This document shows, piece after piece, positions 48,111 through 60,900 of a DNA stretch of 64,000 bases. Location: positions 5,904,001 to 5,968,000 of the forward strand of contig CM063292.1 of assembly GCA_032173965.1 (NCBI GenBank), in the 5' to 3' direction. This stretch comes from Sitta carolinensis. Taxonomy: Eukaryota; Chordata; Aves; Passeriformes; Sittidae. The translations under genes were made by a program, and so were the position numbers. How positions within the stretch are numbered: position 1 is the first letter of the stretch; each line of letters opens with the position of its first letter. The notes under the pieces were generated by a model, which was not told where the DNA came from, did not search any database, and worked only from the letters and a program-made list of their open reading frames with translations.

Positions 48111-50795
48111 CACAGGCTCAAATTGGGCACACTCCCATGTGCAGGTCCCTGCTAAGTATGAGGAAAAAATAATTGACAGTTATTCAAGTATTTGTGAATA
48201 TTTTTTACCTAGACTTATTCCCCTAATTAATAGGGCATGTCTGATAAAGTGGGAGTTTTAGAGACTTTTTCCTTTGGGCTTAGTGGCTCAATGTGAAAGC
48301 ATTTGGAAATCATTTCCTTACACCTGACATGGCATACACAATCCCAAATTACTCATTTTGCACCTCTTTAGCTTCAAATCAACAACTTAAAAAACGCTTA
48401 GACTGTCTCATCACATATAAGTCACAATGACTAGGAATAAAACTCATGTTTTACCTGTCTGCACAGCAGAATGGGTTCTAGGTCTTTCTATTGCTGAAGC
48501 AAATATCTACTCAGCATTTCCTAAAGTTTCTCATCAATTTAGACAATCAAGACATATTTGACTTTCTGTTCTGTCTCCCTGCAAGACTATAAAGAAATTG
48601 AATGATTTCTGGGGATGTTGGTCTCATTTTGAATCCAAAACAAGCACTGTAACAGCTCCTGGGAAGAAATGAACACTACACTGGCTGAAACCAGGACACC
48701 GAGTCACGACTCAAAATCATTTTGATAGAGAGGCTTTAGCACTTGCGCTACTCAAGGAAGGACAGCAGCTCACAGAAAATTTTAATCATGGGGGAGGCAA
48801 AAACCATCTGCACCTTTACTAGCAAGGCATGGGCTTGCTCTCCTGTGGTGTTTGCACCACGACATCCACAAGCAGCTTCCTCCCAGAGCTTGGATCAGGA
48901 CAGCATTCCCTCTGTGCTGCCCATGCCTTTGGTAACTGGCAGCTTTGAGAGGCAGTGAAACTCTGATAGAGAACATCTGCAGCTGTACTGGGGAAAGGAA
49001 ACACCACCTCTTCTGCACCCCTTGGGTTACAACCCTTTAAGGTTTCTTGGTTGTAGATGGTACTGTCAGATTTTCCCACTACACCCTATCAACTTGTCTC
49101 AATTGACCCAGGATTTAAAAAGATGACACAGTCACACACCTGGAGGGAGAACTCTAGGGAATACAGGGAAGGATCAGCTCTCCCAGAACTAAAGCACTTC
49201 TTTCCAACACCACTCCCAGAGTGCCCCTTCAAGCCCTTCCTTTCCAAGATAATTATACAAAGGACTGAGTGTCACTCACAGCTTCACTCTTTCATCTCCT
49301 GGAGCACAACATGCCTCAGAAGCTGTAGGGCCTGCTTACAGTTCAGGTAAACATAGGAGAATGTTTCCAATTTGTGTCTTTTTTTTTTTTTCTCTTCTGA
49401 AAATATAATCTAATGGAAAAAATATTTTTACACATTATTAATGCACATTAATGATAAAACAAGTGAGCATTAGTTCCAGAAGGGCACATGTTCTGTAATG
49501 ATGAAGAACGATGTATAAATTAACATTACAGAGCTCCACAGGTCCATTTCTGGGCCAATCATGATTAAATTAACTACAAAAGCATACTTGACACAACCAG
49601 TGTGACACTTGACTTAATTTGGGAGTCATGTAGGATCTTACTGAAAACCAGGATGCTAAATAAATCCATCTTACAATAGTGACCATGTTCATGTGTATTA
49701 TTTAATACAGTGGGGTGCTTATTCCATTGTTAACATATCAACAAAAGAAAATAAATTGTGCCTTCACCTCCATCCACGGCTCTGCTAATAAACTGGAGTT
49801 TTTCCCAAACGCATGGCCTTGAAACAATAAAGTTTAAGTTTTATTGCTTTTATTAAGCTTATTTCTTAAGCTTTTCTCAGAAGCAGTTTTTAAGAAGGCA
49901 TAGCAAAGAAGGCATAGCATGTTTTAGAGATTCCAGCTATCAGTTACTTAACACATATTAATTTGACTCATCAGATACACATATTTCACCATCTGATCTG
50001 GAAGCTGGTTAATCAATTTACTGGTTTATTCCTATATATTTCAGTACATTTTACTGAATTCAATAAATGACTACTTTATCAATTCATTTTGTTAACAGGC
50101 TGGTTTCTTCATTGGGATTAATTTAATTTGATTTCACTATAACAGCTGACACGGGGATATTGAAAAAAAAAAAAACTAGGGTACTTTTGCACAAAAGCAA
50201 CTTCTTGGAAGCAGGATAAAGACATTTAGAGAGCTGTGCTTTCTACTTAATTTTTTTGCCTCTAAAAAAACAAAGCTACTTGAAAGAAGAAAGTTAAGAG
50301 TAAGTTAATTGCTTAACAAACCATAAAAAAACATAGAAAAGAACTAAAAAGAGAATAGGGACACTCAAACTAGTGGAAATTCAGGACTATTTTTAATAAT
50401 TGGAGTTCTTAGGGGCATAAGAATTATATATCAGTTTAAAAGCATGAGTGGTGTTTTGAACTGTACAGCAAAAAAAAAAAATAAAAATCTGTTTCAATTC
50501 TTTTCTCCCCTGAAAAGATAATTTCCCCTCAAAGGCCATAGCACATTTTCAGAACTACAGAACTGATCAGTCAGAGTTTAAAACTTTCATTTATAGAGCA
50601 AAAAGCTCAAGAAAAGAAAAAAAATAAAAAGAAATGTAAAGCCAACACTCCATCCCAGAATTAAACCTGCCATTGTCATATCCTTGTGAGACTCCAGGAT
50701 AATAAAACCTCATTGTTTTTTGTTTATCAGATGATATAAGTTATGAATTTTTAAAGGAATGTCTTTTACATCAGACAGGTTATTTCTGTAGGCTA
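48111..50795. other. AT-rich unique DNA, no gene seen
   Basis: Contains T13 (49379-49391), a perfect 14-bp tandem duplication AAGAAGGCATAGCA (49892-49905 and 49906-49919), and A-rich runs near 50164 and 50471. No coding or RNA gene is recognisable. Confidence 0.5.
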
Positions 50796-50799
50796 ATTT

Positions 50800-51175
50800 T
50801 TCACAGCCACTTTGCATTGAAACCTCTGGCCTCATGAAGATGATATTTCTAGAACAATTCTATTTTTCTTTTTTTATCACCTTAGTAGTCTTTTCCCAGC
50901 TGTATCCACAGGGGAATGGAAATACCCAATTGCAAACGTGACAGCGCTGACTTCTGCAAAGTAGCTTAATTACTCATTACGAGATTCCATCAACAGAAGC
51001 TCCGGTCTGTGGTTTTGTAATAAGTGCTGTTATCTTTCCTTGGATTTTCATTCCTTCACAAAGGGGGATATGGCAGTGCTTTCCACATCCACATTTTATA
51101 TGGAGAGGAATGAGAGAATTTTAATGCATGAATTTGATGTCATTAACAATGCTGACAACTGTTTAATCCCACAGG
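50800..51175. other. Conserved-element-like block (candidate enhancer)
   Basis: Repeat-free, with TAATTA (50967-50972), a CAGCGCTG palindrome (50942-50949) and further ATTA cores. It ends just before a long A tract. The regulatory reading is inference from texture. Confidence 0.25.
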
Positions 51176-51210
51176 AAACAACAGCTGAGTCCCAACTGCA
51201 ACACCACCAC

Positions 51211-51213
51211 AAA

Positions 51214-51245
<32 letters not shown>

Positions 51246-51247
51246 AA
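51211..51247. repeat. A tract (A22-G-A14)
   Basis: A22 (51211-51232), a single G, then A14 (51234-51247), running into GTAAATAAAATAAA. No recognisable retrocopy lies upstream and no target duplication is visible. Confidence 0.9.
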
Positions 51248-52095
51248 GTAAATAAAATAAATTAACTCTTCAGTTGGACTATGAATCAAATCACACCCTA
51301 CCTACAGTGTTTGTTGATTCTTTAGTTGGAGTATCAGTAACCTCAAATGACAAAAATAAAAGCTAAATCCACCTTGACTTCTAGACTTTAGTTCCAAAAC
51401 CACATTTATTAAATGGTCCTCTTCTAAATTAACCATTAATTAAAATTTAATTTCCCTTCAAACACTATGCCAAATAAAACAGCACAACAAACAGTAATGA
51501 TAATAATATAAACTATAAATACACGTGAAGCTGAGTTCTGAAAAATAATGTCATTAATCCAAAAGGGATGGCATAAAAATATATTTAAAATGGATCCTCC
51601 AGCAGAAGCAGAAAATACAACATGGGCTATGCTGCAATTCTGTTACTGTCCAATTTAAAACAGAATGTTTAGATACAAGTCAATGCTTTTGTTCTGTTTC
51701 CCCCCCTCCACACACACTCTCACACTACAAGGACTTTTTAAGGGTATGGAATAAAAAGGAGTACATATAATATGTATATTTAGGATATATACCCACACTT
51801 CTTTAATCCATCTATTTTTTTCATTGGTTATGCCATCATTTGCTATGTACCTGTTTTTTTTTGAGTTTTGCTACTGAATCAAATACTAAAAAACCCAAGC
51901 TACAGCTGATTAAGACATACCTTTACAATCTGCAGCCCTCGTCTAACAGATAAATCTTTCTGAGCCCTGCCTTGGGAAGGCTCCCATCCATTCAGAACAC
52001 TAGACTTTAAACAGATGTCCAAGGTATTCACGTTATAAACAGCAACATTATATGAATTTAAATCTCGCTCTTTGTCCAACCATCATGCTCTCTTC
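51248..52095. other. AT-rich unique DNA, no gene seen
   Basis: Only AT-rich sequence with a CACACAC/CTCTCAC fragment near 51710. Nothing to annotate. Confidence 0.5.
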
Positions 52096-52325
52096 AGTAG
52101 CAGCTGTTCCCCCTCATCTGGGATTGGGGCTGCCCCTGCAGCTCCCCTTCCCTGGGATGGGGCCACCCCCCAAGGAGGGCTCTGGGGCTGGGGACACCCG
52201 AGGGACAGCAGGAGCTGGAGCAGCCCTGCGCCGGAGGAGGCGGCAGGCTGGGGAGCCCCAATCCCCCCGCCACGAAGAACACAAAGGTCTCCCCAGCCCC
52301 CTGCACCCAACGACTCCGGGCAAAT
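52096..52325. other. Isolated GC-rich patch
   Basis: About 230 bp of GC-rich sequence with eight or so CpGs sits abruptly in AT-rich DNA. CTGGGATGGGG and CTGGGGCTGGGG words recall the 44-kb minisatellite unit, but there is no clear tandem period. A 191-codon frame crosses it and runs into poly-Phe from the T tract at 52470; it has no domain and is not called. Confidence 0.5.
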
Positions 52326-52439
52326 GTGCTGCTCAAATACAAGAGGTGCAGTCATATTTTCTTGTGGTTGACACAGCAGAGAGTGAGGGAAACCAGATTT
52401 TTTCACCTCTTGATGTTCGGAAGCGGTTCGTTCTCAATA

Positions 52440-52463
52440 GGGGAATATTATGTGACAAATGCG

Positions 52464-52512
<49 letters not shown>

Positions 52513-52780
52513 TGGTAATATTGCTCTTTGCAAATGGCACACATCCAATCCAATTGAATGTAATAAAATGAAACAATCTGTGCCATCTTCAATGGGTTTA
52601 ATCTATACCATGTTAATGAATCCTTAAACAGACGTGCATGATGTTTTCCTGAAATACATGTAGTTATACTGTGCTCAGTATACTTGTCAGCTTGAAAATA
52701 ATTTCTGCTTGAGAGACCACCTGCTATCATCACCCTATTTAGAGGCAGCTCATATTTATTTGGAAAAGAGTAATAATAGT
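52440..52780. other. Enhancer-like AT block interrupted by T42
   Basis: Sequence on both sides of the T tract is repeat-free and motif-rich, with ATTTA, TAAT and CAATTGAATG words. The T42 tract (52470-52511) looks inserted or expanded within it. Conservation would have to be tested by alignment. Confidence 0.22.
52470..52511. repeat. T42 homopolymer
   Basis: Forty-two uninterrupted T between GCGCCAGAC and GTGGTAATATT. No target duplication is visible. Confidence 0.92.
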
Positions 52781-55700
52781 TAAATAAAGAAGCGACTTCT
52801 CTTACCCAGGCAAGGACAGTAAAATGGATTGGATCCTCTCTGCACACTCAGGGATATTTTTTCTTTTTTTTTTTCCCTTTGCACCAGCTGCTTCCAAAAA
52901 TTTCTGGTATATTTGTACTAATGCAGCAATAGGCAAAAGCTGCTTATTCTTATCTCCCAGTGTTTTTCCCCATTTCCTTTCTGATAAACTAAAATATTGG
53001 AGCTGAAAAGATGATGTGTTACGTGACAGGTTTCAGGCATTATGCAATATGGGTTACATTACACTGTATCATATAATTTTAAGTTAATAATATGCCAGAA
53101 AAGCATACTTGTAATTGATGAAATACCCAAATACTAAGTATACAGTATATGGTTTTCTTCTATTTAGATTCTGCAAATGGGACAAAGAAATATTATGCTT
53201 CTACTCCCTAGCACTTATTCACTGAAAAGATGGAGTAAATTAGAACAGCTTTTCCTAAAAAGATGCATAAAATAAAACACATTTTTCTGGCAAATGCTAT
53301 GAGCAAAACCAATAGTTTTCACCCACAAGAGAATAAAAGAATTAATCAATAAAGTTGTGAGAAACTGTATGAACACCAGGACAGGTTGTATAAAAGGACA
53401 CCTAAAGAATCGTTCAGCCAGATAAACCCAAAATCAACAAACCCACCAGATATCTGTGCAACTTGAGGTGCACGACCTGTCCTGCTGACTGTGATGCTAA
53501 CAGGATGATACTTGGGCTAATTTTGAGTTTATGTGATTTTCTGGTCTAGTAACCAGAAAAATAGTTCACCACCACGCAGAGGAATCAAGAAATACAACTT
53601 TCACTCTTTGGACCAATAGCAGATTAAAAAAGAGAGACTGGAAGAAAGAGGGGAGAAGTTCCACACTAGGGGGATGTTTGCATGCCAGCTGTGTGCTAAC
53701 CAGAACCACCAATTTTAAAAAGTGAATTTTACCAAGGCAAAATAAAAATTTGTCCATGTCATATACAAGCATATTTGGAGCACATACTTAGGAAAAATGT
53801 AATGTGTGGACTGCACATTTGTGGGGTTTCTTAGTCTCAGTGTGTGCCACTGAGAATCACGTGCAGAGAATGGGCTAAACTTATCCTGGTTTGAATGTGA
53901 ACAGGTAAAAATAAGTTTTGCACTGCTGAGGAATCCATAACTGATACTGGCCTCCCAACCTCAGACATTTATTGTTTTCCTTGAGGTATAGCATTAATTT
54001 CATAGCAGCTTGCTGTTGGGATCAGGTTCATCTCATTGTACATAGAGATGATCTTCAGTGTCTTTGGCACGAAAGCCCCTCCTACCTGACAGCTGAGGTG
54101 ACAGGATTTAATAGATGGTTAGATAACTTTCCTTTCTGAGCAACTGAATTTTCTCCCTGTTAATATCCTCATGCTTGTGTACAATTTTAAAGATGGAGAG
54201 AAATCACACCACAAAAAAATCCAGCAGAGAAGACACTGCAGTAACGTGGTAGAGCCTGTGTGCTGCTGTTCTCGTGGAACAATTTTACATGACACTATTT
54301 TTATGCTCAGCCTGAACACATTAACTGCAATAGTTTTTGGGTTTTTTTGAAAAGAATTTTTAGGGTTTGTTTGGTTTTCTCCTCTCTTTAAGAGTACGAT
54401 TGCTCACCTCTGTACAGGGTTGCTGCCACAACAAGCTTTACATCAAGTTATCTTAAGAAACCACATGGAAATGTCAGTTCTGTTACTGCTAAGTGGCATT
54501 TCTGATACAGCACATCCGAGGAGCTGGACCTCAGAGACACTGTTAATTTGTTTCCTGGTGTAATTCCAAGTGTTGGTTTTGAGCTGAGAAATGCTTGTTG
54601 TGTTTTCTGTGGTGACTTCTGCAGAATCCTTCTCTGTGTGTTCAAAGGTGGAAGCTGAGACTATTGAGCTGACAGCACCTATATTTGTGTGTCTGGGAGT
54701 AAGTCTGTTCTCATCACAGAAACTCTTCCTTCCCCCATATAAGTCTTATTTTTCAGGAGCATGCAAACCCAAATCTAAACCCATGCTTCTTCTGAGCTCA
54801 TGATGAGATTAAAGGCATCCATAGAGCCATCAAGAACTGATGCAGTGGAACATCACAACCCTGAGGACAAACTTGGGCTGTTGAATTACAGGCTACAAAA
54901 GATAGTGGGTTTCTTGTCAGGATTCAGTATTTCAAAGCATGAGAAGAGATCTTGAATTAATAAAGATCTGATCTTTGGAGACAAATAGGAACACACACAC
55001 ACACACAAAGGAGAAATACTGAGAAATCTTGTGAAGTTCTAGCATAAAGTCAAACACTCAGATACTTTCTTAAAACTGTCAAACACGAAGCAGTGGGATA
55101 GAAATCTTTGCTGTGGTTTTAGTAGGTTCTGATAATGTCTTCCAGACAGGATTAAAATAACCAGATGTGCTTTTTTGTTGCATTTTTACATTTCTAGTAC
55201 TATTCTTGTGCAAATTAAACTGACATGTTTAATAACTTGAAGATGCCTTTTCAACATCACCAACTGAAAATTTATTTTTACAAACTTTTTTCCTACTAAA
55301 TAGAAAACAATTTTCCCTTCCTTCCTAAGCAACAGTGATTACTCCTGCTTGCTGTTCCCTTCTGCATTCCTCAGTTTTGCTAATTACCAGTAAATTCAGT
55401 AGACTTGCATCTCATTTCAGAAATTCTTTGAATATCAGAGATTATTTCTGGTCAGGAATGACAGAAAGCTCACTGCACAAAACATTTCTGCATCAGTAAT
55501 GGAATATTTTACAAAGAATAGTTCATATTATTTTAAACAGGAAAAGAAATCCTAGGATTTTGATGAGAATTATCTAGAAGGAAGAATGCTGGCAATGATA
55601 GAAGTTCAGGCTGTCAGCAGAGGTCACAGAAAGAGACCCTGAAATATTTCTAAATCTTAAACATGTTGCAACCCATCAAACTTTGTGTAAGATTCTAAAA

Positions 55701-57771
55701 TGAAAGATGAAAATACATCAAATCTTAATGTACCTATGCTAAAAACTAAAGTTAATTGACTTTCAATTCATGGATACAAATATTCATCCAAGACCCCCAC
55801 TTTCAAATGGTGGTAGACTTAGAAGAATATTTCTGTGACTGTGTTAAATGTCTTGTTCAGCTCACTTTAAAACTGGGCAAAAGAATGGTGACTTGGAAAA
55901 AAAATCAGACTAAGTTGGTGGGTGTTATGGGTTCTATTGAAATGTGTTTTTAAATTATTTCAGACTCATAAAATCTTTCCATAGAGAGTGCTTTGAAACT
56001 GCAAATTAAATGTAGAGCTTCTATGAACTGTATCCATTTTTCCTGGAAGCACAGATTTCCATGGGGGTTCACACTATCTTTTTTTGTCTGTTACACCAGC
56101 TAATAATGCAGTGAATTTGCAGTAATAGGGTAAATGTTATTTTGATGACATTATCTGATTAAATTAAAGATGACATTAAAAGGACCATTTCAATGGGAAT
56201 CGAAACCTCAAAAAGCAGCTCTAGTTGAACGCTCAGTTGCTCTGTCCCAGACTTAAAAAGACAACACAATATTTCACTCATCTAAATGAAAAATAAATTC
56301 AGATGACATTTGACTTTCAGGAAGTCTTCAAACTATGAAAAAAAAATAATGGTTTAGATCTTGTGTTTTTACATGGACACAATTTGAATCTATACACACA
56401 CACAAAAAAAAAAAAAAAAAGGTTCATACAGCAACAAACATACAAATATACAGCAAATGAAGCTAAGATAGGATTGAGAACTGAAATTGCATCTGCTGGC
56501 ACAGTGACAGTAAACCACCAGAACCAAAGAACAAAATCAAAGATGGAAGAATCACTCACCTTCATCACCATGTAATTTTATGAAATTCCTAAAATGACTA
56601 GAAATCAACTTATACATGACTGAAGGGTACAGAACAGAAGAAAAAGAACATTAAGGAAGTTAAAATTACTGGAGGTTTTCTGGTGCATAGTACTGAAGAA
56701 GTTGTAAAATAAACTCCTCTTAGGAGCTACATGTTCACATACATAAATCAAGTGACTGTTTGAAAATCCCTCGACTTAAGCTCTCAGAGATAGAATCCGT
56801 CTAAGGAAACATTCCTGAATAACGTGACTGTGTTATGAATTACAGAGGCTTCACAAGAAAAAGATACAAGATTAAAGGCAGGCAGGGCTTGGGCCCCATC
56901 CTCCTCACAGCCAGCACTCCTCCTGCAGTCACCTGAGCTGTGACATCTCTGCTCTGCACAGACAAACCCACGGGCTCTGCGAGACAACAGCTCAGGGCAC
57001 TCCAGGATGGTGCTGCAGGTGTTGGCTACCAGGGAGGCATTTGAGGCTGCTTTTCCCTGTGGCCCCAAGGAAGCCTCTTTGTGCTTTATGAAAGGCACAG
57101 GGGATGGGTGTGAGCACCCTGAAACAGCGCCGGGACTCCGTGCGCTCCAAGGTCACACCACTCCAGTCCAGTTACAGATGAATCCTGCCACAAAGCATCA
57201 AAGTCTCTCGATTTTGGAGACTTCCCCTCTTACTACAGATACTCATAAACCTGAATTTTCACTTTCTCCATAATCCCCATTTTTAAAAGATGACACTAGC
57301 TGTGGACAAGTGTCCATCGGGAAGTGACATGAGGTCAAGCTGTCTATCAGGACGTCAGCAGAAACCTCACAATTTCTGCAGCATGCACTAAAAACACATT
57401 GTAATTCATATTAAACCCTTAAACAAAAGCTTCAAGGAAGCCCAAGACAAGAGAACATAGACCTTTAAAACACTCCTCTGAAAAAAAACCTTTATAAATG
57501 TGTAGGTTTGCAGGGATATCCATGAGAGGATTGAATAGAGTTGGGGGAGAAACAATTCAAGAAATGACAAACACAATTCTAAATAGCTGTCCTTGCCCCC
57601 ACCCTCAATGGAAAGGGGTCTATCAAAAAACTGCTAAGGGTCACCAGCTGTAAAGAGACAAAATATTTGTAGTGTTTTAAATACTACTTCAAGATAATTA
57701 CTTGCAAATAATGATGTTTTAGTAGATAATGCTGTATTGCATCTTCATTACATTATACCCACAAAAAAATG
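52781..57771. other. AT-rich unique DNA, no gene recognised
   Basis: Contains (AC)8 at 54991-55006 and a CA run leading into A17 (56404-56420). A strong minus-strand donor-like sequence (GATGAAG followed by GTGAGTGAT) lies at 56560/56559, but no partner exon is seen. No coding region is recognised. Confidence 0.5.
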
Positions 57772-57908
57772 CACCACTATAAAAACCCACACACTCATAC
57801 AAAAACCCCTCAACAACAACAAAACAAACCCAACCAAACACCACATATACCCCCCTCAAAAAAAAAAAAAAAAACAAAATCAAAAAAAACCCAAAACTAC
57901 AAACAACA
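57772..57908. repeat. 137-bp stretch with no G (A/C-rich)
   Basis: From 57772 to 57908 the plus strand has no guanine. It consists of CCCACACA, CAACAACAACAAAAC, CCAACCAAAC and an A17 run (57858-57874). It is a strand-asymmetric low-complexity tract, similar in character to the complement of 36904-37022. Confidence 0.85.
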
Positions 57909-60900
57909 GAACCCCAAGCAAAGCAGAACAGGTATTCTTTGACACACTGGCACGTAATTTATAAGTCACAAACTCTTAGGGCATGAATTGTTAAGGACAT
58001 CATAAATCTTACACTACTGCATAACAACAATTATTGTATAGAAAGACATTCTGCCACAGACCTTGATAACCACGGGCTTTGGCCAGTTCTAGGTGTTTGT
58101 TGTCAGGGATGTGTTCCCCTCTGCTCTAGCCCAAGTGAAACATTTGATGCTATGGTTCCCAAAATACTAGAGACTAAATTTAAAAACTGGCAGCAGATCC
58201 ATTCAGCAAATCTAAGGGTATGCTTTAAAACAGACCTGTCTGGCATGTAGATTAAGCAGATGATATTTGCACATATGTATTTTCTGGCACTCAATGAAGT
58301 AAATAACATAATTTTTTTATTCTTATCACTGTGATAAAGTTGTTGGCGAGGGGTTTCTGTTAGAATCATTGAGAATAACAGTCCTCATAAACTTAGCTGG
58401 AATACCAGCCATAAGTAAAATTGCTTGATTCCAGTCTTTCTTCTTCAACAGTTACTGATATATAATTGAGAATTTTAGAGTGGGATAATTTTGGATGAGA
58501 TGAGAAACAAAACTCTTTACTGAATTTCCCACGTTTTTTATTGAAACAGTGAAATAGTTTTGACACTATTAAAACTAAACACTTTAATGAGTAGAAAAAT
58601 AGTAGAAATTTAAAACATGGGATTTTTTCTGCTTTAAGAAGGCAGGCATAAAAGTTAAATATGAATATGCTGTATATATTTTCATGTTTCCTTTAAGGCA
58701 TAAAATAACTTTAATGTTAGTCCTAAGTTTACCATTCTTTCTTGGTCAGTGAGTACACATCAAAAAAATCAATGAAGCAACAGAATTATTACCATGGTGT
58801 TTTGGACTTACTTCACCAAGGAATATAAATAATTAAATGCAGTAAGATGAAAAAGGGCACATCACTTCTGTCTACCAATTCCACATCCACAAGGGTCATT
58901 CCCAGCATTCCAGCAGCCGCAGCACAGGTCTCTGGGACACATTTAAGAGGGTGTTTAATTAATGACCGCATGTCCAGCTCAGAATGGTTATGATGTTCAA
59001 TTATAATTTCAACTGCAGTGGTAGAGCATGTATAGAGACTTTGTTATGCCTACCCAAACTCTAAAATAAGCCAGTCTTTAAACATAAAAATTCATCTCCT
59101 AAATGACCACTGACAAATAGAAATGCAGTATTGTCATCAGCATAATCAAGTGAAAAACATCAAAATATGATTTAGAAAATATTGATATTTATTTTGGGGA
59201 GAATAAGTTCACCTTACTTTGTGAAAAAAAAAAACTGCACTAGATTGAATCAAAATATTTTGTTAGGTCACCATATGCCAGAGATATTTGTACATCTTGA
59301 AACACGTCTCCAGAGCAGACCATTAGCAATCACAAGCCAAATAAACAGGCCGGAGAAAAAACTACATAACTTTGCAGGATTGGTACTAAAGTGGATTCTT
59401 CTTGTGACTAGAAAACCCAGCTGAACACCATGTAAAATTTGCAAGAAACCCCATATTTTCAAGTAAAATAAAGGGGGATTATCTTGAATTTGACAGATAA
59501 TTTCAGGAAAAATCCATCTGGGCCATCACTAAGCTATTTAAACTGCTTCTCTGCTTACAAATTTAGTTATCAGACTTTTGCCTGTTCCATTCTTAGCTGC
59601 AACTGCTGGTCCTGCCTTCACCACATCCAACAGGCCTATCTCATCATCTTGGTGAATATCTGATGCCCAGGAAAAGCCCAGGAACACCAGCTCCACTTTT
59701 TATAGAAAATGGACAATCAGCACCTGCAGAAGAAGCATTCTGTCTGTGTTCCCAGTGATAATTCCCCAAAGGCTCATCCAGAGGTACTGTCAGTAGCGCA
59801 GGTCAAACACCTTGCATGTCCTCCAGATGGAGGAAAGCAAGGCTTGGAAAAGGGGATTAGAACAACAGAAATGTGTTCAGCTGTGAAATTAAAAGTAGGA
59901 CAACATGACATGCAACATTATGTGTTGAGCTGAGTCAAAAGCAGCAATTAGGCTAAGCTAGAATACAAACACACTTGTAATCAGAACAAATGCGGGTTTT
60001 GTGTCCATCGCGATGACTCCTCACAGCAGAAGTGGTCACCTACCCATCCCAAGCACCTCATTAGCCTCCCCGTGTCCTCAACCCCATCTGCAGGGCCTCC
60101 AGTCCCTTTCCCACCAGTGCCTGCCTTCCCTTGGAGCCCCTGCAGCCCCGGCTCCCCGTGCCCTTGGCTCCTGCCCGCTGTCCCTCTGCGCCGTCCCAGC
60201 AGCTGCGCGGAGGCAGAGCGTGCTGCGTCCTGCAACTCACACGTGCCAGCTGGCAGCCAGCAGCCACTCAGTAGCTGTAAAAGCTGAATTTTTCCTACTT
60301 TCCTGCAGCAAGAGCACTAATTTGAGTCTGTGTCTGCTGCTCTACCTGCCAGCTTTCTGCAATTTGGGAAGAATGCAGCTATCTGGAGACTTCAGACCCA
60401 TTTGGTTGAAACAAGTCTGAGTTCAAAAGTTAGTGGGAGGCACTGACTGACAAACAGGTAGGCAAACTAAACAATGAGCATGAAAACACAAAACCAGCCG
60501 TCATAAAAGCACAGATGTTAACAAAAATAGCACCACAGCAGCAGGTTCCAGGCTGAAGAGCAGTCAGAAGTGCACACAAGCGTTACACCACTCAGCTAAA
60601 CAAGCAATTGCAGCATAGCTAGGGACCAAAAAACACAGGTATGTGTCCACATGGTCACACATTTAAACTCCTAATAAATTGTCTATCCCCCAAAAATGCA
60701 GTGGATACATAGTGACAACAAATAGGAAGACAATAACTGACTTAGAGAACAATTGTTTTGTAAAAATGAAACAACCTAACACTCTGATCTCGTGGGTTTT
60801 CAAGGCTCTGCACATTTTCTCTGCCATGTTCTGAAAAATAGCAAACTGTTTATTTCTTTGAGTCCTTGTAGCCTTTTGTGTCCTTGGTCACAAAACTGTA

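Noticed and set aside
52052..52627. 191-codon plus-strand frame
   Set aside because: It crosses a GC-rich patch and then poly-Phe from a T42 tract, with no recognisable domain.
56317..56575. Minus-strand ATGGTGATGAAG followed by GTGAGTGAT as a first coding exon
   Set aside because: The donor is strong, but only four codons precede it and the upstream sequence shows no promoter or acceptor.
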